A DNA stretch of 63,140 nt from Lingula anatina (taxonomy: Eukaryota; Brachiopoda; Lingulata; Lingulida; Lingulidae), in the NCBI RefSeq assembly GCF_001039355.2, contig NW_019773630.1:8517-71656 (forward strand), written 5' to 3'. The translations under genes were made by a program, and so were the position numbers. The notes under the pieces were generated by a model. It did no database searches. It saw only the letters and a program-made list of their open reading frames with translations, and was not told where the DNA came from. This document shows, one piece after another, positions 37,696 through 49,796 of this stretch (its first letter is position 1; each line of letters begins with the position of its first letter).

Positions 37696-40600
37696 CTACG
37701 AGCACGTGACGCCGACGTCCTCCCCGTGACCACAGTTGTGTGACAGCCAGCCGTTATGTGTGCACACCGCAATCTCCATCTCGTCGCCTTGGCATTCCAC
37801 GTTGTCCAGCATTATACTCCCCGTGCCCTGACCGAAATGCGCAGACTGGTGCTGCATGGCGTTGCTGAAGGGCAGCCCCAACGACCGGCAGACCACTTGG
37901 GCGTCTACGTCCGCGAACGCGTCGTCGCAGACAGTGCCCCACTCGCCGTTGTAGAAGACCTCTACTCGGCCTTCGTTCGAGTTACTGCCTCCTGCGAGAC
38001 GGTACTGCTGTTGGAGAGCTGGAAAAGGAACATGTATAATTGGTAAAAAGAATATCTCATATTTGCAGGTGCGTAACATGCGTGTCATACCAATCATATA
38101 ATATACATATTAGGCCTATATGCAATAACGTGTTTTCAATCGCAAATGAACATTACATTAAAAAATTCCAAATCTTAACTGGTATGTTCGAATTCAAGCC
38201 AAGATTCGGGTTTTACTTAACGCACGTGATACTTAGCGTATATTCACAGCATCACGCACTGTTTATTCCAAGTAGTATCTAAATGACTAAAACGATTGCT
38301 CAAACATATCGACATACCAATTTCACACTGGGTAGACCCTGGCTCCGTGGCCTGGTATCCGGATTGGCACGCCTGACAGCTGACAGATCCCGTCACATTA
38401 CTGAACGTATCAACGGGGCACAGTGTACACTCCGCACTGCCACTATGGGGCTGGAAAGTGCCCTCTGGACACGCCATGCAAGACCCCTGTCCAGTTGTGT
38501 TCTGGAAATACCCGGCCGGGCATATGGTGCAGTTCTGTTGACCGCCTCGGCTGTAGTAACCAACCGGACATATGTCGCAGTCGGTCATCCCTGCGGAGAA
38601 CTGGACGTAGCCCGCCGGACATGTCGTGCAGTTCATTTGGCGCGTGCTGGTCACGCACCAGTCACATGACACGTCATGTGCCGAGTCGGCGTTGTACCAG
38701 CCAGGAGGGCAAATGCCTGGAAGGGAGACAGACTTCAATACTACTTCAGACATATTCAAAAGTTGTTCGGCATCTTATCTACTTTAAGGTTACTGTAGAT
38801 AGAAACGAGAATTTTACAAAACAATATATAAATAACCTTTGCATTTCGTGAATGTGCGGTATTTAAACAAGCAGCAGCAAATGACTGAAAAGGTATAGAA
38901 GCAAGCAACAAGTGACATCAGAAGTACCTAAGCATCCCCCCCCCCTACACACACACACGCTCACACAGAACAAAAATGAAAAAAAGAAATAGGCAGATAA
39001 TTTAATAATGCTCAGAGTCTGTATACAGCTCACCTGGAATTGTGCACGAAGTCGTGGATTGACCATCACTTGCCTAAGAATAAAATAAGCAAATATGGCA
39101 CAGTTCTAATTGTTTAATCTAAATCCAAATATGATCAGCTCTTTATTATTTTTATCATTTATTATTATTGTTGTTGTGGTTGCTGCTGCGGTTGCTGTTA
39201 TTTTTATTATTATCCTTGTCAACATAACCATCATTTCAATCTTCAATTCATTTCAAGCTGTTTTCATTTTTCCTATACCCATCATCTTCATGTAACTTCG
39301 TTTCAGTTTCTCAAAAAGAAAAAAAAATTAAAGAATATTTGTAAACATTTCTATTGGCTCATAAAAATATTTGACTCCTTCAAAATATAGGCTATATCTG
39401 TGAATGCAGAGGTGTGTATCTTCTGGATAAGCTATCCAGAGGATAGAGGTCATTTTTAACCGCTGAATTGCGCTATCCAGCCCTGATGAAAACGGGATCC
39501 GGTTTGCAAACTACAAATGCAACTTGAGCCACGTATCTATCTAAACACGTCGCATTGGACTACAATTTTTCATGTAATATGAATAGAACATCTCTGGTCT
39601 CTAATAAGAGTACTGTGTAAATTCGAAGGCCAACCATTAATAGTTCTCTGGGCTGGTTTAAGTACGTCAAGGCTACATTAGTATTTATACATGAGAGTGT
39701 GATCAATCTGAGCTATTGAAACACATAAATCAAGACACAATCGCTATTTCGATTTTTCGATTTTCCGTAAATCTATTATTTGCCAATTCAGTACGGTACG
39801 CAGTCGATTACGGTTCAGTGAATAATTACCTGATTCCTACCGGAAAACTGTTGGTATATTGATAAAGTGGCTGGAAATTGCATAACATGCTTTCTTTGAC
39901 TTGGTCATGTTGAGTTTTTCACAGATGATTAAATATATTTTGCTGATGGGCACAGAGGGAGGCATTTTGTTTTCCACCTGTCAACAATCGAGGCTAATTT
40001 TAATCAATCCCTTGCAATACATGCAACAGCGTACTGTCGCCCCACTTAGACGCCGACTAAATCGTCTTGTAAAAAAAATAGATCCCATTTAATGCATAGA
40101 TGTATTGTACTAATTTTCAAATCCGGTATTATACATTTGCTATAATCGGCCATAACGAGATGTGTCTTTCAACTCACCATTATAGACTGCCCACCGTATA
40201 CTGGTATTTGCTTATATCATTTTAATAAATGTAAATATGTGAATAATGGGGTTGTAGTATTGTTTTTATTTTTTGAAATTTGAAATAGATATTTGAACCT
40301 GTATACAATTTACAGATTGAAAATTTGTATTAAATAGCAAGTTACGTACGGCAACAGAAGCAGCAATGATTTGGAAGAAGACATGTACCAGTGCCAATGA
40401 TTTGGAAGACAGGTATGTACCAGTACCAATGATTTGGAAGACATGTATGTACCAGTACCAATGATTTGGAAGACAGGCATGTACCAGTACCAGTGATTTG
40501 GAAGACAGGTATGTACCAGTACCAATGGAGTCGGATTTTTTTAGATATTAATTGGTATGTACCTGCTTGTGTCAAGGCTTGATTCTGTTTTCATAAAATT

Positions 40601-41795
40601 TAAGGAACAGTTTTCTAACTCAGCAACGTTTTTTTTTTTTTTTTTTTCAGAAAAAACTTTCACTAGTTCATTTAAAGTAAAACAAAAATATGGTGACAAA
40701 GTTATGGTGTTAGCAAATGTTACGCATAACCACAGTAAAGGAGACGCCACAGACAGACGCAGACTATCAGAATACATAATGTACCAGTATATAATGATCC
40801 ATGCACTGCTTCTGTATATAAAATGTTTGTCAAGTGGGGTGGTTGATGGGTTTTCACTGAGCGGTATAGTTCAGTAAATTAATGAATAAAATTAATAATA
40901 AATAAAATAAAAATAACGAGTGAACAACAGTATGTTGACTTAGTGATCGGAGGGTCACACCGGGGTCTCCGTGACCGCCCTTAATAGACAGTCAAATTTA
41001 TCGAAAAGGCATTCCGCTAAATGACTACATGCTGTTTCAGAAGGTCCGTCTGACAGCAAAATAAAATGCTTTTTGAAAAGCTGTTTATAAAACAGGTGGA
41101 AATGTAATAATGATTTATTTTCAACTGTTATTGCTATCACGTTGTGTTGTTAGGTGGTCATTCCAGAATATTTGGAACAAATTATCACAGGATTTTTCTG
41201 CTGTCAGCTGATAGCCAACATAAAACTTTCATACATGTACAACTCTGTAACTTCTATTACTACTGTTATTCTTATTTGAGTTAAATTTGTGATGACCAAG
41301 AATCAACCAGAAGTTCTGGCATTTTTCCCGTGTTCTTATTAAATATAAAAACAACAACAGTTTATTCAAGTTACAAGTATTACACAGATCCAAACGCAGT
41401 CTTGCGAAAATGTATATCTCACTTGGAATTATTATGCAACTCACCATTTCGAAGTGAGAGTACGTCCCAATCAACTGCTGTTCCACCCAAAGAGCATAGA
41501 TCCCCGCTGCTCGGGAATTCATGTGACAGGCCCGAGAACCGTCTGACATCGTCTCCACGTCCATAGAATGGCAATGCGGGTTGTTGATGCATTTTTCTAA
41601 GCAACGGATCATTTTTCCTCTGGGATCCAGCATGACTGTGCCTAGTCGTAAGTTGGAAGGCATGGCGTAACCGTCGCCACACTGAGACGGCTCGTAGACT
41701 GTAGTCACTGTGTTTGACAACTTTGAGGTGCAAAGCGTCATCAAGTTGAGGACGCTCACGAACGCCAGCAGAAAGTGATTGGCCGTCTGATCCAT
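37696..41795 (-). CDS. Secreted PAN / ephrin-receptor-like / SRCR protein
   Basis: Four exons on the minus strand: 41445-41795 (ATG to phase 0 donor ATG|GTGAGT), 39034-39073, 38318-38716 and 37696-38018 (stop TAG). They total 1113 nt, 370 residues. It starts with a signal peptide (MDQTANHFLLAFVSVLNLMT), followed by a PAN/apple-like module (CLEKCINNPHC, then CHMNS). Next come Cys-rich repeats of the ephrin-receptor/GCC2-GCC3 type (CPAGYVQFSAGMTDC, CPVGYYSRGGQQNC, CPAGYFQNTTGQGSC, CPEGTFQ). The end is a full SRCR domain (RLAGGSN, GRVEVFYNGEWGTVCDD, VVCRSLGLP, GSIMLDNVEC, CGHGEDVGVTC) just before the stop. There is no membrane segment, so it should be secreted. SRCR and PAN modules bind carbohydrate, protein or microbial ligands, and such mixtures are expanded in marine deuterostomes; an immune or adhesion role is inference. 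Confidence 0.88.
40364..40523. repeat. 32-bp minisatellite, five units
   Basis: Five nearly identical units of about 32 bp containing aatgatttggaaga and then atgtaccagtacc, in the first intron of the PAN/SRCR gene. Frames through it on the minus strand are a by-product of the repeat. Confidence 0.85.
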
Positions 41796-41899
41796 TCTGA
41801 AACTTTACAGAAACCATTTCGATAATTTGGCGTTGATGTAAGCGATCTAAATTATTCTATCTACTTGTTTTTATTTTCCGAATCTATACCACAGGCTAC

Positions 41900-42330
41900 C
41901 GGTTTCACTTGTTATATAATCCTTTAGCTCAAAAAAGGGTATTAGCAAAAATGAGGATCAGTGATCATGAATTAGAAATTGAAAGAGGGCGATATACAAA
42001 ACCAAAGAAGCCAATTGACAAAAGGAAATGCCCCCACTGCGACTCAGTAGAAGATGAAGCACACTTTTTTCTAGAATGCAGTGAACACAGAGTCGAACGG
42101 GAAATACTGTTCGCTTCCATACCGGAGGTGAATTTGCAGGGTCCAACAGACAATAAACTATCTATTTTACTCATTCCACTCTCTGCGCAGAGTGTGATTG
42201 CCATATGTAAATTTGTTAACAGTGCAATTAAAAAGCGTGTATTCCTGCGTGGATGAGCATAGTTTATTACTTAAATTATTGTAAATGTAAACCATTTCTT
42301 TGTGCTCAATAAATTATTATTATTATTATA
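41900..42330 (+). mobile_element. LINE 3'-terminal fragment
   Basis: A frame at 41909-42256 reads LAKMRISDHELEIERGRYTK, then KRKCPHCDSVEDEAHFFLEC, the end of many invertebrate LINE polyproteins (after the reverse transcriptase: LRxSxHxLxIExGRY, then CxxC...EDExHFLxxC). After the stop come aataaa and an ATT microsatellite tail (about 42308-42330), as expected for a LINE 3' end. It is 5'-truncated: the rest of the polymerase is absent. It lies about 100 bp upstream of the PAN/SRCR start codon. Confidence 0.75.
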
Positions 42331-43944
42331 TTCTATAAAGATTTGAAAGTTAGGCCCTGTGCCTATATCATGAATATGAGGCTTAGTAAAACAAGTATCT
42401 AATGTAACTAATTAATGTAAAGTAACTAATGTATCTCCAAATAACAAAGCATGACAAACGTTTCGGAAATTAAATATAAGTCATAATATCAGGTATCAAA
42501 ACGCACCTAGATATGAGGCGTGTTTAGACATTTTAAATTAAAAAGAACGTTTGATGTTTACCTGTACGCCAGAGCTACAACCAAAAACGTATTTCCAGTT
42601 TGTGAATGTTGCGAAGCAAACCGGTGTACCCACAAAGTGTGCACAATCAACCCAATCTGTACCCCTCAGGAACTGACGGAAATCTGAGGGCGAAAATCTG
42701 GCGGCAATCTGAAATGTCGCTGTCGCCTATTGACCTCTTCTTTCATATATCATTTACCAAAAACTCCATTTCCGTTAGTATACATATGTTGCATTGCTGC
42801 GGTGATCCATACATATTATATAAAATTACATGGAGACAAAAGGGCAATCAAATTATAGATCAATTATCGTCGTCGATACAAAAAGGTGATTAAATTATTG
42901 ATTAATCAACTAGGCAATGATTGGGGGCGCATGATATCAATATCTAGTATTATGTTAAGCATTGTTGTAAATTTTTGTACCGTGAACGTACAATTTCTAA
43001 TAATTCTGTTGCCAAACAAACAACAATAGTTTTGAAGAAATTTTAATTTTAGCTATATATACTTTGTCTTAACTGTACCTTATTACATAGTACGTTTTAA
43101 GTCGACAAGATTGTTCGCGTGTAAAAACACTCAGTTGCTTGATCAATGTCAATCGAGACATTATTGATTTTTCTAATTTCTTTGTGTTGATCAAAGGACC
43201 ATTGATCTGTCCGTCAAATGGGGGGGGGGGGGGGGGGCAGCAAGCAATTAGGGCTTGGTTATTGATTCTATTTCGATGTCTTTCACGAAAACAGATGGAA
43301 GCGTTTTCTTAAACAAAATAGACTTATTTCTATTCCGCGCGTGCTATGTTGTGAATAAAGTTTCATGCATAACATGAAAGTTTTGTTAGTTCAAAAATAT
43401 TAGATGGTCCAAGAAAATGACCTTCATTGTAATAGGCTAAGTCTTTTTTTTTTTTTTTTTTCGTTCTGGGGGCAAATAGGTCCGTTCGTATCAACTTCAC
43501 TTTCGGCATTATTTCATTTTTTTCTCAAAAATAAATAATGACTGAATAAATAAATAAATAAATAAATAAATAGGTCTAAATAAATAGCCTTAATAAAAAG
43601 TAATAGGCCTATATTTCAATATCTGGGTTTCACTTCGTTTTTGGTGAACGATGTTTCTTGTGATTCAGGAGAATCACTTTTTGTAGGAAGGGGGTAGTGT
43701 CATAATCTGGGTTTCGTTTAATTTTCAGTGAACGATGTTCAGAGCATTTTGGCTCTCAAGTTATCCGGTCCTGTCCAACATTTAGTCGGTGTCGAAGTCG
43801 GTATCGCCGACTATTCATGATCATTGTTTATCCTATTTGTTACCTTCAAAACTCGCCTGTATGCTGCCGTAACTTCCGTGTGGTCGCGAAAAATGGTTCG
43901 GATATACCTCTCCCCCCCCCCACACACACACACACTCACACACT

Positions 43945-43984
<40 letters not shown>

Positions 43985-45059
43985 CGTTTTTTCTTCTAGT
44001 GAATTCAGAACAGAACGTCATACTATTACACTCGGAACTACTTGGAATCAGCCGAGGATTGCCGATTGTCATACTAATGGGCGCCGCCATTACCCATTTT
44101 GGGAGTTGCTACGCGTGTCGAAGTTCACGCGGTGACGTAATCCCTGACGACTCAGAAAAAGTATAAATAGGAGTCACTGATAGTCTATCCGTCAGTACTA
44201 GATCGTGGTTTGTAGGTTTATAGTTAGTACAGCTAATTTAGATAATGAAGGATGTTTATAAATTTTATTCTATGTCTTTAGTGCAATTTTCGTGACTAGT
44301 CTTGATCAGCGCTGCCGTCGCGGACGCTCCTTTTCCTTGTGTTAGTTTTTGTGAATTTTTCCTTTTCTTTCTCCGATACTTGAGGATTTTTTTAGGAATT
44401 ATGTAATAGGAGACAAGGCATTATTTTTCTTTTTAGTTTTCACATATTTATTTTATTTTATTTTTATTATTAGTTCATAACCAATCTTATGGTCATATTA
44501 TAATTTTCTCATCAGGTCACTGTCACTTTCTTATGTTCACGCTCTAATTTTTTCATCAGGCCAGTCATTCTCATGTGGTCATATTATTATTATTTTCTCA
44601 TCATGTCAGTCACTCTCGTATTGTCATATATTATGGTCAATACACCGGTATATTATAACTGCACTGAGATTGTGAGATTGAAAGGGCTCCGCACGATTAA
44701 TTTTTCCTGCGTGATGACATGGCATAAAATGACACGGCACCTGCTCGCCGCAGCCCGTACGTGTATGTAGCTGCTTACGATGTCAAAAAATTCGTAACAT
44801 TCGTTAAATCGTACACGATTTCATTGTATGACGCCCGCGGCAAATGTAATCTAGGCAGAAATCTTTATATAACCACACAGTACATGTAACTATATCATTT
44901 ATTCTTACATCAAACAATTTGTAGACCAAAATTTAAAATTAAAATTACTGACCAAAATTTACACACTATATCAGTGACACATGTTAACATTAGAAATGTT
45001 TCAGCCAAAAAATTAATAATAATCAAACAATCAAAAAGCTCCGAGACGTTATGTCAGAT
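42331..45059. other. Intergenic DNA; microsatellites, short direct repeat, TATA candidate
   Basis: Contains a poly-G tract (43220-43238), a poly-T tract (43446-43461), a diverged direct repeat (gggtttcacttcgtttttgg at about 43625, gggtttcgtttaattttcag at about 43705), a CA microsatellite (43921-43985) and a TATA-like box. No gene is supported. Confidence 0.5.
44162..44171 (+). promoter_or_regulatory. Candidate TATA box
   Basis: gtataaatag lies about 30 bp before tccgtcagtact, a pyrimidine-rich position compatible with a start. No downstream reading frame is recognised; it could equally be the promoter of an old LTR or non-coding RNA. Confidence 0.2.
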
Positions 45060-45459
45060 AATAGTCCAAACTGAATTGTATCCATTACCACATCAACAAT
45101 TTTAAACATTGAAAAGACAACAATTGGAAGGAAAATCGATTAACAAAGAGAATACCAAAACGTCTGAATATATCTATATGCCAGTATGTTTCTGTATGCA
45201 TGTATGTGTGCGCATGTTTATGTGCGTGTGCATGCATGTGTGCTTGTGTGTGTCAATCCTGCTTCGGTTTTCTACCACGGTTGTTTTTAGAACATATTCA
45301 AAATACGATGGCAATTTTGCAACCCCTAAATATGGACTTATCCGAGGCAGTCAATATGACCTGATTGTGAAACTGAACTGTTAAATCCGTTTCCATTTAT
45401 ATAGTGTCTGAATATTTGCATTTCTCTCGTGGCGGTGGTCAAATTATCGGTCGACTCAG

Positions 45460-46375
45460 TCATTCATCCTCATCTTCATCATCGTCATCATCACCATCGT
45501 TGTCATCCACGAACTTTACCAACTTTTGAAGGAGCTGAAATGCCGACAATATTTGCCTCGATAAATTTGCATAAATTTGCATAATGCAACTGCAGTTCTT
45601 TTATGGAATGAAGTGAATTTCTACCTGGACATTCCATCTCCAAAATAATTTCTTGAATAAATATTACAGTAATATACTGATCAATATACACTTAGATTTT
45701 AGTAAAACAGTTATATGAAAAATTGGACATAATATCGTATTTTGTCCATGATGAAAATGATCATATTCAAAATGGCATAAAATGAACAATTTCCAGCCTG
45801 TTTACAGATGTGAATAGTTAAATGTTCACTGCAAGATCATTTAAGAAATTTCAACCAGCATAACTAAATGAGACACAACAGTGATCGACTGTTCTTTATG
45901 ATAACATCACAGTTTTTACCTTCGCCAAGAAGGTCATGTTTTCACCCCTGTCTTTCTGTCTGTCTGTTTGTCATCAACATAACTCAAAAAGTTACGGACC
46001 GATTTTGATGAAATTTTCAGGGTAGGTCAGAAATGGGTCAACTTAGAAGTGATTAGTTTTTGGTGGTGATCCGGATCAATAATCAATCAATAATCAATAA
46101 TAATAAAAAATCGCTGCCTTGGCGGAGGTCTGCGCTCTCGGAGTGCTTTTCTAGTTAGAAATAGTATTAAAATGATAACATTTAATCCTTTCAGTAAGAA
46201 ATGCATTAAAAAACTCCACTTATGCTCGACAGCGCTAGCGTTGTAGTATATCAAGTCAGATCGACCATATTCCGGTTTACAACTATGATGTGAAAGCTCT
46301 TACGTCGTCCCTGTCTCTCTCTCCCGCTTCCTGGCCGTCTTCCATCTGCGTGGTTTCGCCCATCATTGAGCGACG

Positions 46376-46409
<34 letters not shown>

Positions 46410-46745
46410 GTATTACCTATAAGCGGAATGAAAAACAAACTTTCTCTGCAATAACATACATTCGCTCTCATTTGATATCCCAAAATATTTTCTCTTGCCT
46501 TAAATGTCGTTTACTATATATATAATTCATTAGTTTCTCAAAGCATTTTTCCGACGGCACTAGTAACTTTAGTTTTTGCGCAGGTTTGTGAAGGAGGGTT
46601 ATACACTGGGGAACAAAACCAAAACAGTTTTATCTCTCCTTTTATCCCACATAGTACATGTATCATGCTTACCTTCCGATTCCTCAAACATCTCCACCAA
46701 GAGCATGATGGTCAAAAGCAGAGCAAACCACTTCAGCTTGTTCAT
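45460..46745 (-). CDS. Poly-Arg/acidic secreted peptide A (unrecognised family)
   Basis: Three exons on the minus strand: 46673-46745 (ATG, donor GAAG|GTAAGC, phase 1), 46304-46416 (acceptor cgcttatag, donor GACGAC|GTAAGA, phase 0) and 45460-45534 (acceptor ggcatttcag, stop TGA). They give 86 residues. The N terminus MNKLKWFA plus a hydrophobic run looks like a signal peptide. Exon 2 encodes NT, 13 consecutive Arg, then SMMGETTQMEDGQEAGERDRDD. Exon 3 encodes LLQKLVKFVDDNDG and a pure Asp/Glu tail. A basic block with an acidic partner recalls precursors of cationic antimicrobial peptides, but I recognise no homologue and claim no function. An in-frame ATG 13 codons upstream exists; I prefer MNKLK because it is shared with copy B and starts the signal peptide. 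Most Arg codons are CGC, so part of the run could be triplet slippage. Confidence 0.62.
45920..46155. mobile_element. Dispersed cttggcggagg element, short copy
   Basis: Begins ttaccttcgccaagaaggtc and ends cttggcggaggtctgcgctc, inverted ends. Relatives lie at 18120-18235 (partial), 52455-53420 and 62110-62760. The inner sequence acggaccgattttgatgaaa is found inverted in the two longer copies. Non-coding. Confidence 0.55.
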
Positions 46746-46774
46746 AGTGAGTGTGTGGCAACGGGACAGCAGTT

Positions 46775-46880
46775 GTCCTTGCAAAGGGCACGCACAGGCT
46801 GAAGGCGAAAATGCCCAACTCTCAGTTTTGTACCCTTGGAAATATCAAGGTTCTCAACGCATGCGCAGTAATTGCATTAT
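46775..46880 (-). promoter_or_regulatory. Conserved 5' region of peptide A
   Basis: On the minus strand upstream of the ATG there is GCATGCGCA (46859-46867, NRF1-like palindrome) and TACAAAACTGAGA, both conserved in copy B (GCATGCGCA at 55716-55724). Between them and the ATG a possible acceptor (ttttcgccttcag) is also shared, so a 5' non-coding exon is the alternative reading. Confidence 0.35.
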
Positions 46881-46957
46881 CCGAAAAAAACTGATGTTGT
46901 ACGATATTGTATTATTTTGTAAAAAATTCTGTCACTCTTAGCATTAACTTACAGCCT

Positions 46958-47040
46958 ACTCACTTTCTGGTTCTCTCTGGGCCAATTTACATCATTCACC
47001 AGCAGAATTTCAAAGAATTCATTGCAACTGTGTATGTATC
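46958..47040 (-). CDS. Conserved candidate coding exon upstream of peptide A
   Basis: The minus strand encodes RYIHSCNEFF, then EILLVNDVNWPRENQ, ending at a possible donor (CAGAAA|GTGAGT). The unit 2 copy (56172-56255) encodes the same 25 residues; the three nucleotide differences are all synonymous third-position changes. Both sit in the same orientation 200-500 bp upstream of the peptide ATG. The upstream part differs in length by 17 bp between copies, so the exon start is unclear. Confidence 0.3.
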
Positions 47041-47308
47041 GTTGGTGTCGAGTCACGAGTGGAGGTCTTGAGGACTTTGAAAGTCGGGGTGAAGTATTCG
47101 TTTTTTAGGTTGACGACAATTAAACTCTGCATAGCATCCTCTAAGTATTTCAACTCGTTCTACCCAAGTCTCACCTTTATTCCAAACTGCGTTCTTTAAA
47201 CTTCAGACAAAAAAAAACTCATATTGTTACCTTTCGGAACTGAACAGCTCTGTGTTTGATTCAATCTTCAGTAGTCAAATATAGCTGGGAATTGTAGCCA
47301 CAGCGCCA

Positions 47309-47992
47309 CAAAGGAGAAATCAGCATCTATGCAACCTTTGCCTGGGCAAAAAACTGTTTATAATGATAACGCCAGATATACTCTTAATAAAAGAACTGAA
47401 ATAATTACCATGTGTCGGCATAAGGTTACGTAACTGACACGGCGTGCGACGTAAGTGTCGTCACGCCGTGTAGATAAACGACTAAAGAACCATTTTCAAA
47501 TAAACCTCCTGACGATCGGGCATACCTTCTCTCGGAGTCGGGGTTGATACATGTCTCTTTTTTTAATTTATTTAATTAATTTTAATTGTGCATAAATTTT
47601 AATTGTGCATAAATGCTCCGGACAGTTGAGCAGTTGAGCACTCTGTACCACACTCACGCTTGTTATATAGGCATATACAGTATATATATATACCCAGTAT
47701 GGCATCAGATGGGACATCATAAAGAAATCAGCGCCGCAAAGGAAAAATCGGCACCTATGCAACCTTTGCCTGGACGAAAAACTGTTAATAATGATAACAC
47801 CAGATACTCTAAATAAAAGAACTGAAATAATTACCATGTGTCGGCATAAAGTGACGTAATTAACACGGCGTGCGACGTAAAACGGCTAATAAAACCATTT
47901 TCAAACAAACCTCATGACGATCGGGCATATGCCCGTGAAACTCGGAGTCGGGGTTATTGCATGTCTCTTGTTTATTTATTTATTTATTAATC

Positions 47993-48000
<8 letters not shown>
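47309..48000. repeat. Local tandem duplication (~280 bp, period ~420 bp)
   Basis: 47309-47590 and 47730-48000 share tatgcaacctttgcctgg, aattaccatgtgtcggcata, acacggcgtgcgacgtaa and gacgatcgggcat in the same order. Unit 2 of the large duplication has no obvious equivalent. The second copy runs into the AT microsatellite and the assembly gap. Confidence 0.8.
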
Positions 48001-48029
<29 letters not shown>

Positions 48030-48359
48030 NNNNNNNNNNNNNNNNNNNNNNNNNNNNNNNNNNNNNNNNNNNNNNNNNNNNNNNNNNNNNNNNNNNNNNN
48101 NNNNNNNNNNNNNNNNNNNNNNNNNNNNNNNNNNNNNNNNNNNNNNNNNNNNNNNNNNNNNNNNNNNNNNNNNNNNNNNNNNNNNNNNNNNNNNNNNNNN
48201 NNNNNNNNNNNNNNNNNNNNNNNNNNNNNNNNNNNNNNNNNNNNNNNNNNNNNNNNNNNNNNNNNNNNNNNNNNNNNNNNNNNNNNNNNNNNNNNNNNNN
48301 NNNNNNNNNNNNNNNNNNNNNNNNNNNNNNNNNNNNNNNNNNNNNNNNNNNNNNNNNNN
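48030..48359. other. Assembly gap (330 N) inside an AT microsatellite
   Basis: N run flanked on both sides by (AT)n (47999-48029 and 48360-48418). The true length of the repeat is unknown; frames across it are meaningless. Confidence 0.99.
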
Positions 48360-48421
<62 letters not shown>

Positions 48422-49130
48422 CGTTTGGTCAACAAAGTAGCAGGAATAATGAATAGTTTAAAGGTAGAAATTATCAGCATTCTTATTTATTCGACCAGAA
48501 ATGGTGAAAGTTAGACAGTCATTCTATGACAGATAAATATTTTGTACACAAAAGCATTCATTGGACCATGTATTGCTTGACATTTGAATGTAAAACATCT
48601 TATTGTAATGATACTGGTCTCGTATATTAACGAACCACACCTCTCCCTTGTTCTTTATGCAATAGTTCACATCTTTGTCAGAGAGCTCGGGCCATGGAGC
48701 TTGTACCCGTACAGTGACATCTCCTTTGTGAGATCAATTTGACATCCCGACCGCAGTTTCGACTTAGAGTGCTAGTTCTAACATGTTTAGGTATAGGTAT
48801 GTTTAAGTATACTTGGGGGGAGGGGGTACTTTGAAAAGTATTATCAAATGTACACAGAAAGCACCTTGTAAATATATCAATAAGACTATTAAATAGCCAG
48901 TACATGAACATCTGATTTCAACCATTCAGATTATTTATTACGACTGACGAGGGGCTTGGTATATGTTTTATCTTTTCACGTCTCCCACATCTGCCTGTCT
49001 GAATTCATTCTTTAATATACCCTTTTTAAAACGAAGGATCTTCGTCGAATTTTATTACAGCTACACGGGCCCCTGGTAGTGCTTTTGTTTTTCGTCTCCC
49101 AAGGCGGTTGCTGTGTACATGCCCCGTCAA

Positions 49131-49550
49131 TCATACACCACTAAAAGAGCGCATATGTATTTATTGTTCCTCTAAAGAAATTAAGAGGGAGAAACATTTT
49201 TTAATTAACTGCGAGCTCTATAAAGACATCAGAGAAGAGCTTTTTACCTTTGCAAATCAAATAGACGAACATTTTAAAGCTTTTAATGACTATGAAAAAG
49301 TTTTTATTTCTTATGCGAAACGAACAAATACAATTTTATACATCGAAAAATGATGTGGAAAAGAAGCAAAGCTAACAACAAAGAGAGGAGTTGAAAAGTT
49401 TTATATATAATATCCTTTTTTATGTGTTTTATTGATAAGTAATAATTTTAAAGAACTTTTATGAATTTTAAATCAAGTAGCACAGGTATTAATCTCTCAT
49501 AACCCTCAGTAGGGTGGGTTTTATTTTTTAAAACTTGAGACGTTAATAAA

Positions 49551-49595
<45 letters not shown>
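49131..49595 (+). mobile_element. LINE 3'-terminal fragment, unit 1 only
   Basis: A frame ending at 49353 reads PLKERICIYCSSKEIKREKH, then FLINCELYKDIREELF, the C-terminal CxxC...HFLxxC region of LINE polyproteins, followed by aataaaattattatt and a long ATT tail to about 49595. Unit 2 of the segmental duplication has the uninterrupted site (cctgtcaactatcagttgg at about 58053), so the insertion followed the duplication. Confidence 0.75.
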
Positions 49596-49679
49596 TATCA
49601 TCAGCCAGGTTGTTTACAAGATCTGCCATACAGTATATTCATTATTTCCACTTTTTTGTGCCATAGAATTATTTCTTTC

Positions 49680-49796
49680 TACAGTCACACTTTTCAATTT
49701 CCTTGTCAAATGATGGCAATATCAGATTATTAGGTTTTGGTGTCGTAAATGACAACATAAAGCCTGTATTCAAGTGATACTCTTCATCACTGCAAA
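49680..49796 (-). CDS. Conserved candidate exon, function unknown
   Basis: The minus strand encodes LNTGFMLSFTTPKPNNLILP and SFDKEIEK after a possible acceptor (gtttgtttgcag). Unit 2 (about 58252-58362) has the same segment in frame with a good donor (ACTG|GTAAGA). Two of the three differences inside the block change an amino acid (P to L, P to S), so constraint is uncertain. No family recognised. Confidence 0.25.

Noticed and set aside
46378-46416. Dismissing the poly-Arg of copy A as a plain CGG triplet repeat
   Set aside because: The paralogue keeps 12 Arg with mixed codons and the same splice borders, so the run is more likely a protein feature, though slippage may add length in copy A.
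46599-46784. Peptide A starting at the upstream in-frame ATG (46784)
   Set aside because: The extension places a polar segment before the hydrophobic run and is not an ATG at the same place in copy B; the shared MNKLKWFA start gives a normal signal peptide.
47914-48514. Long frames of about 170-185 codons across 48 kb
   Set aside because: They consist of N translated as X and an AT microsatellite; no coding content.
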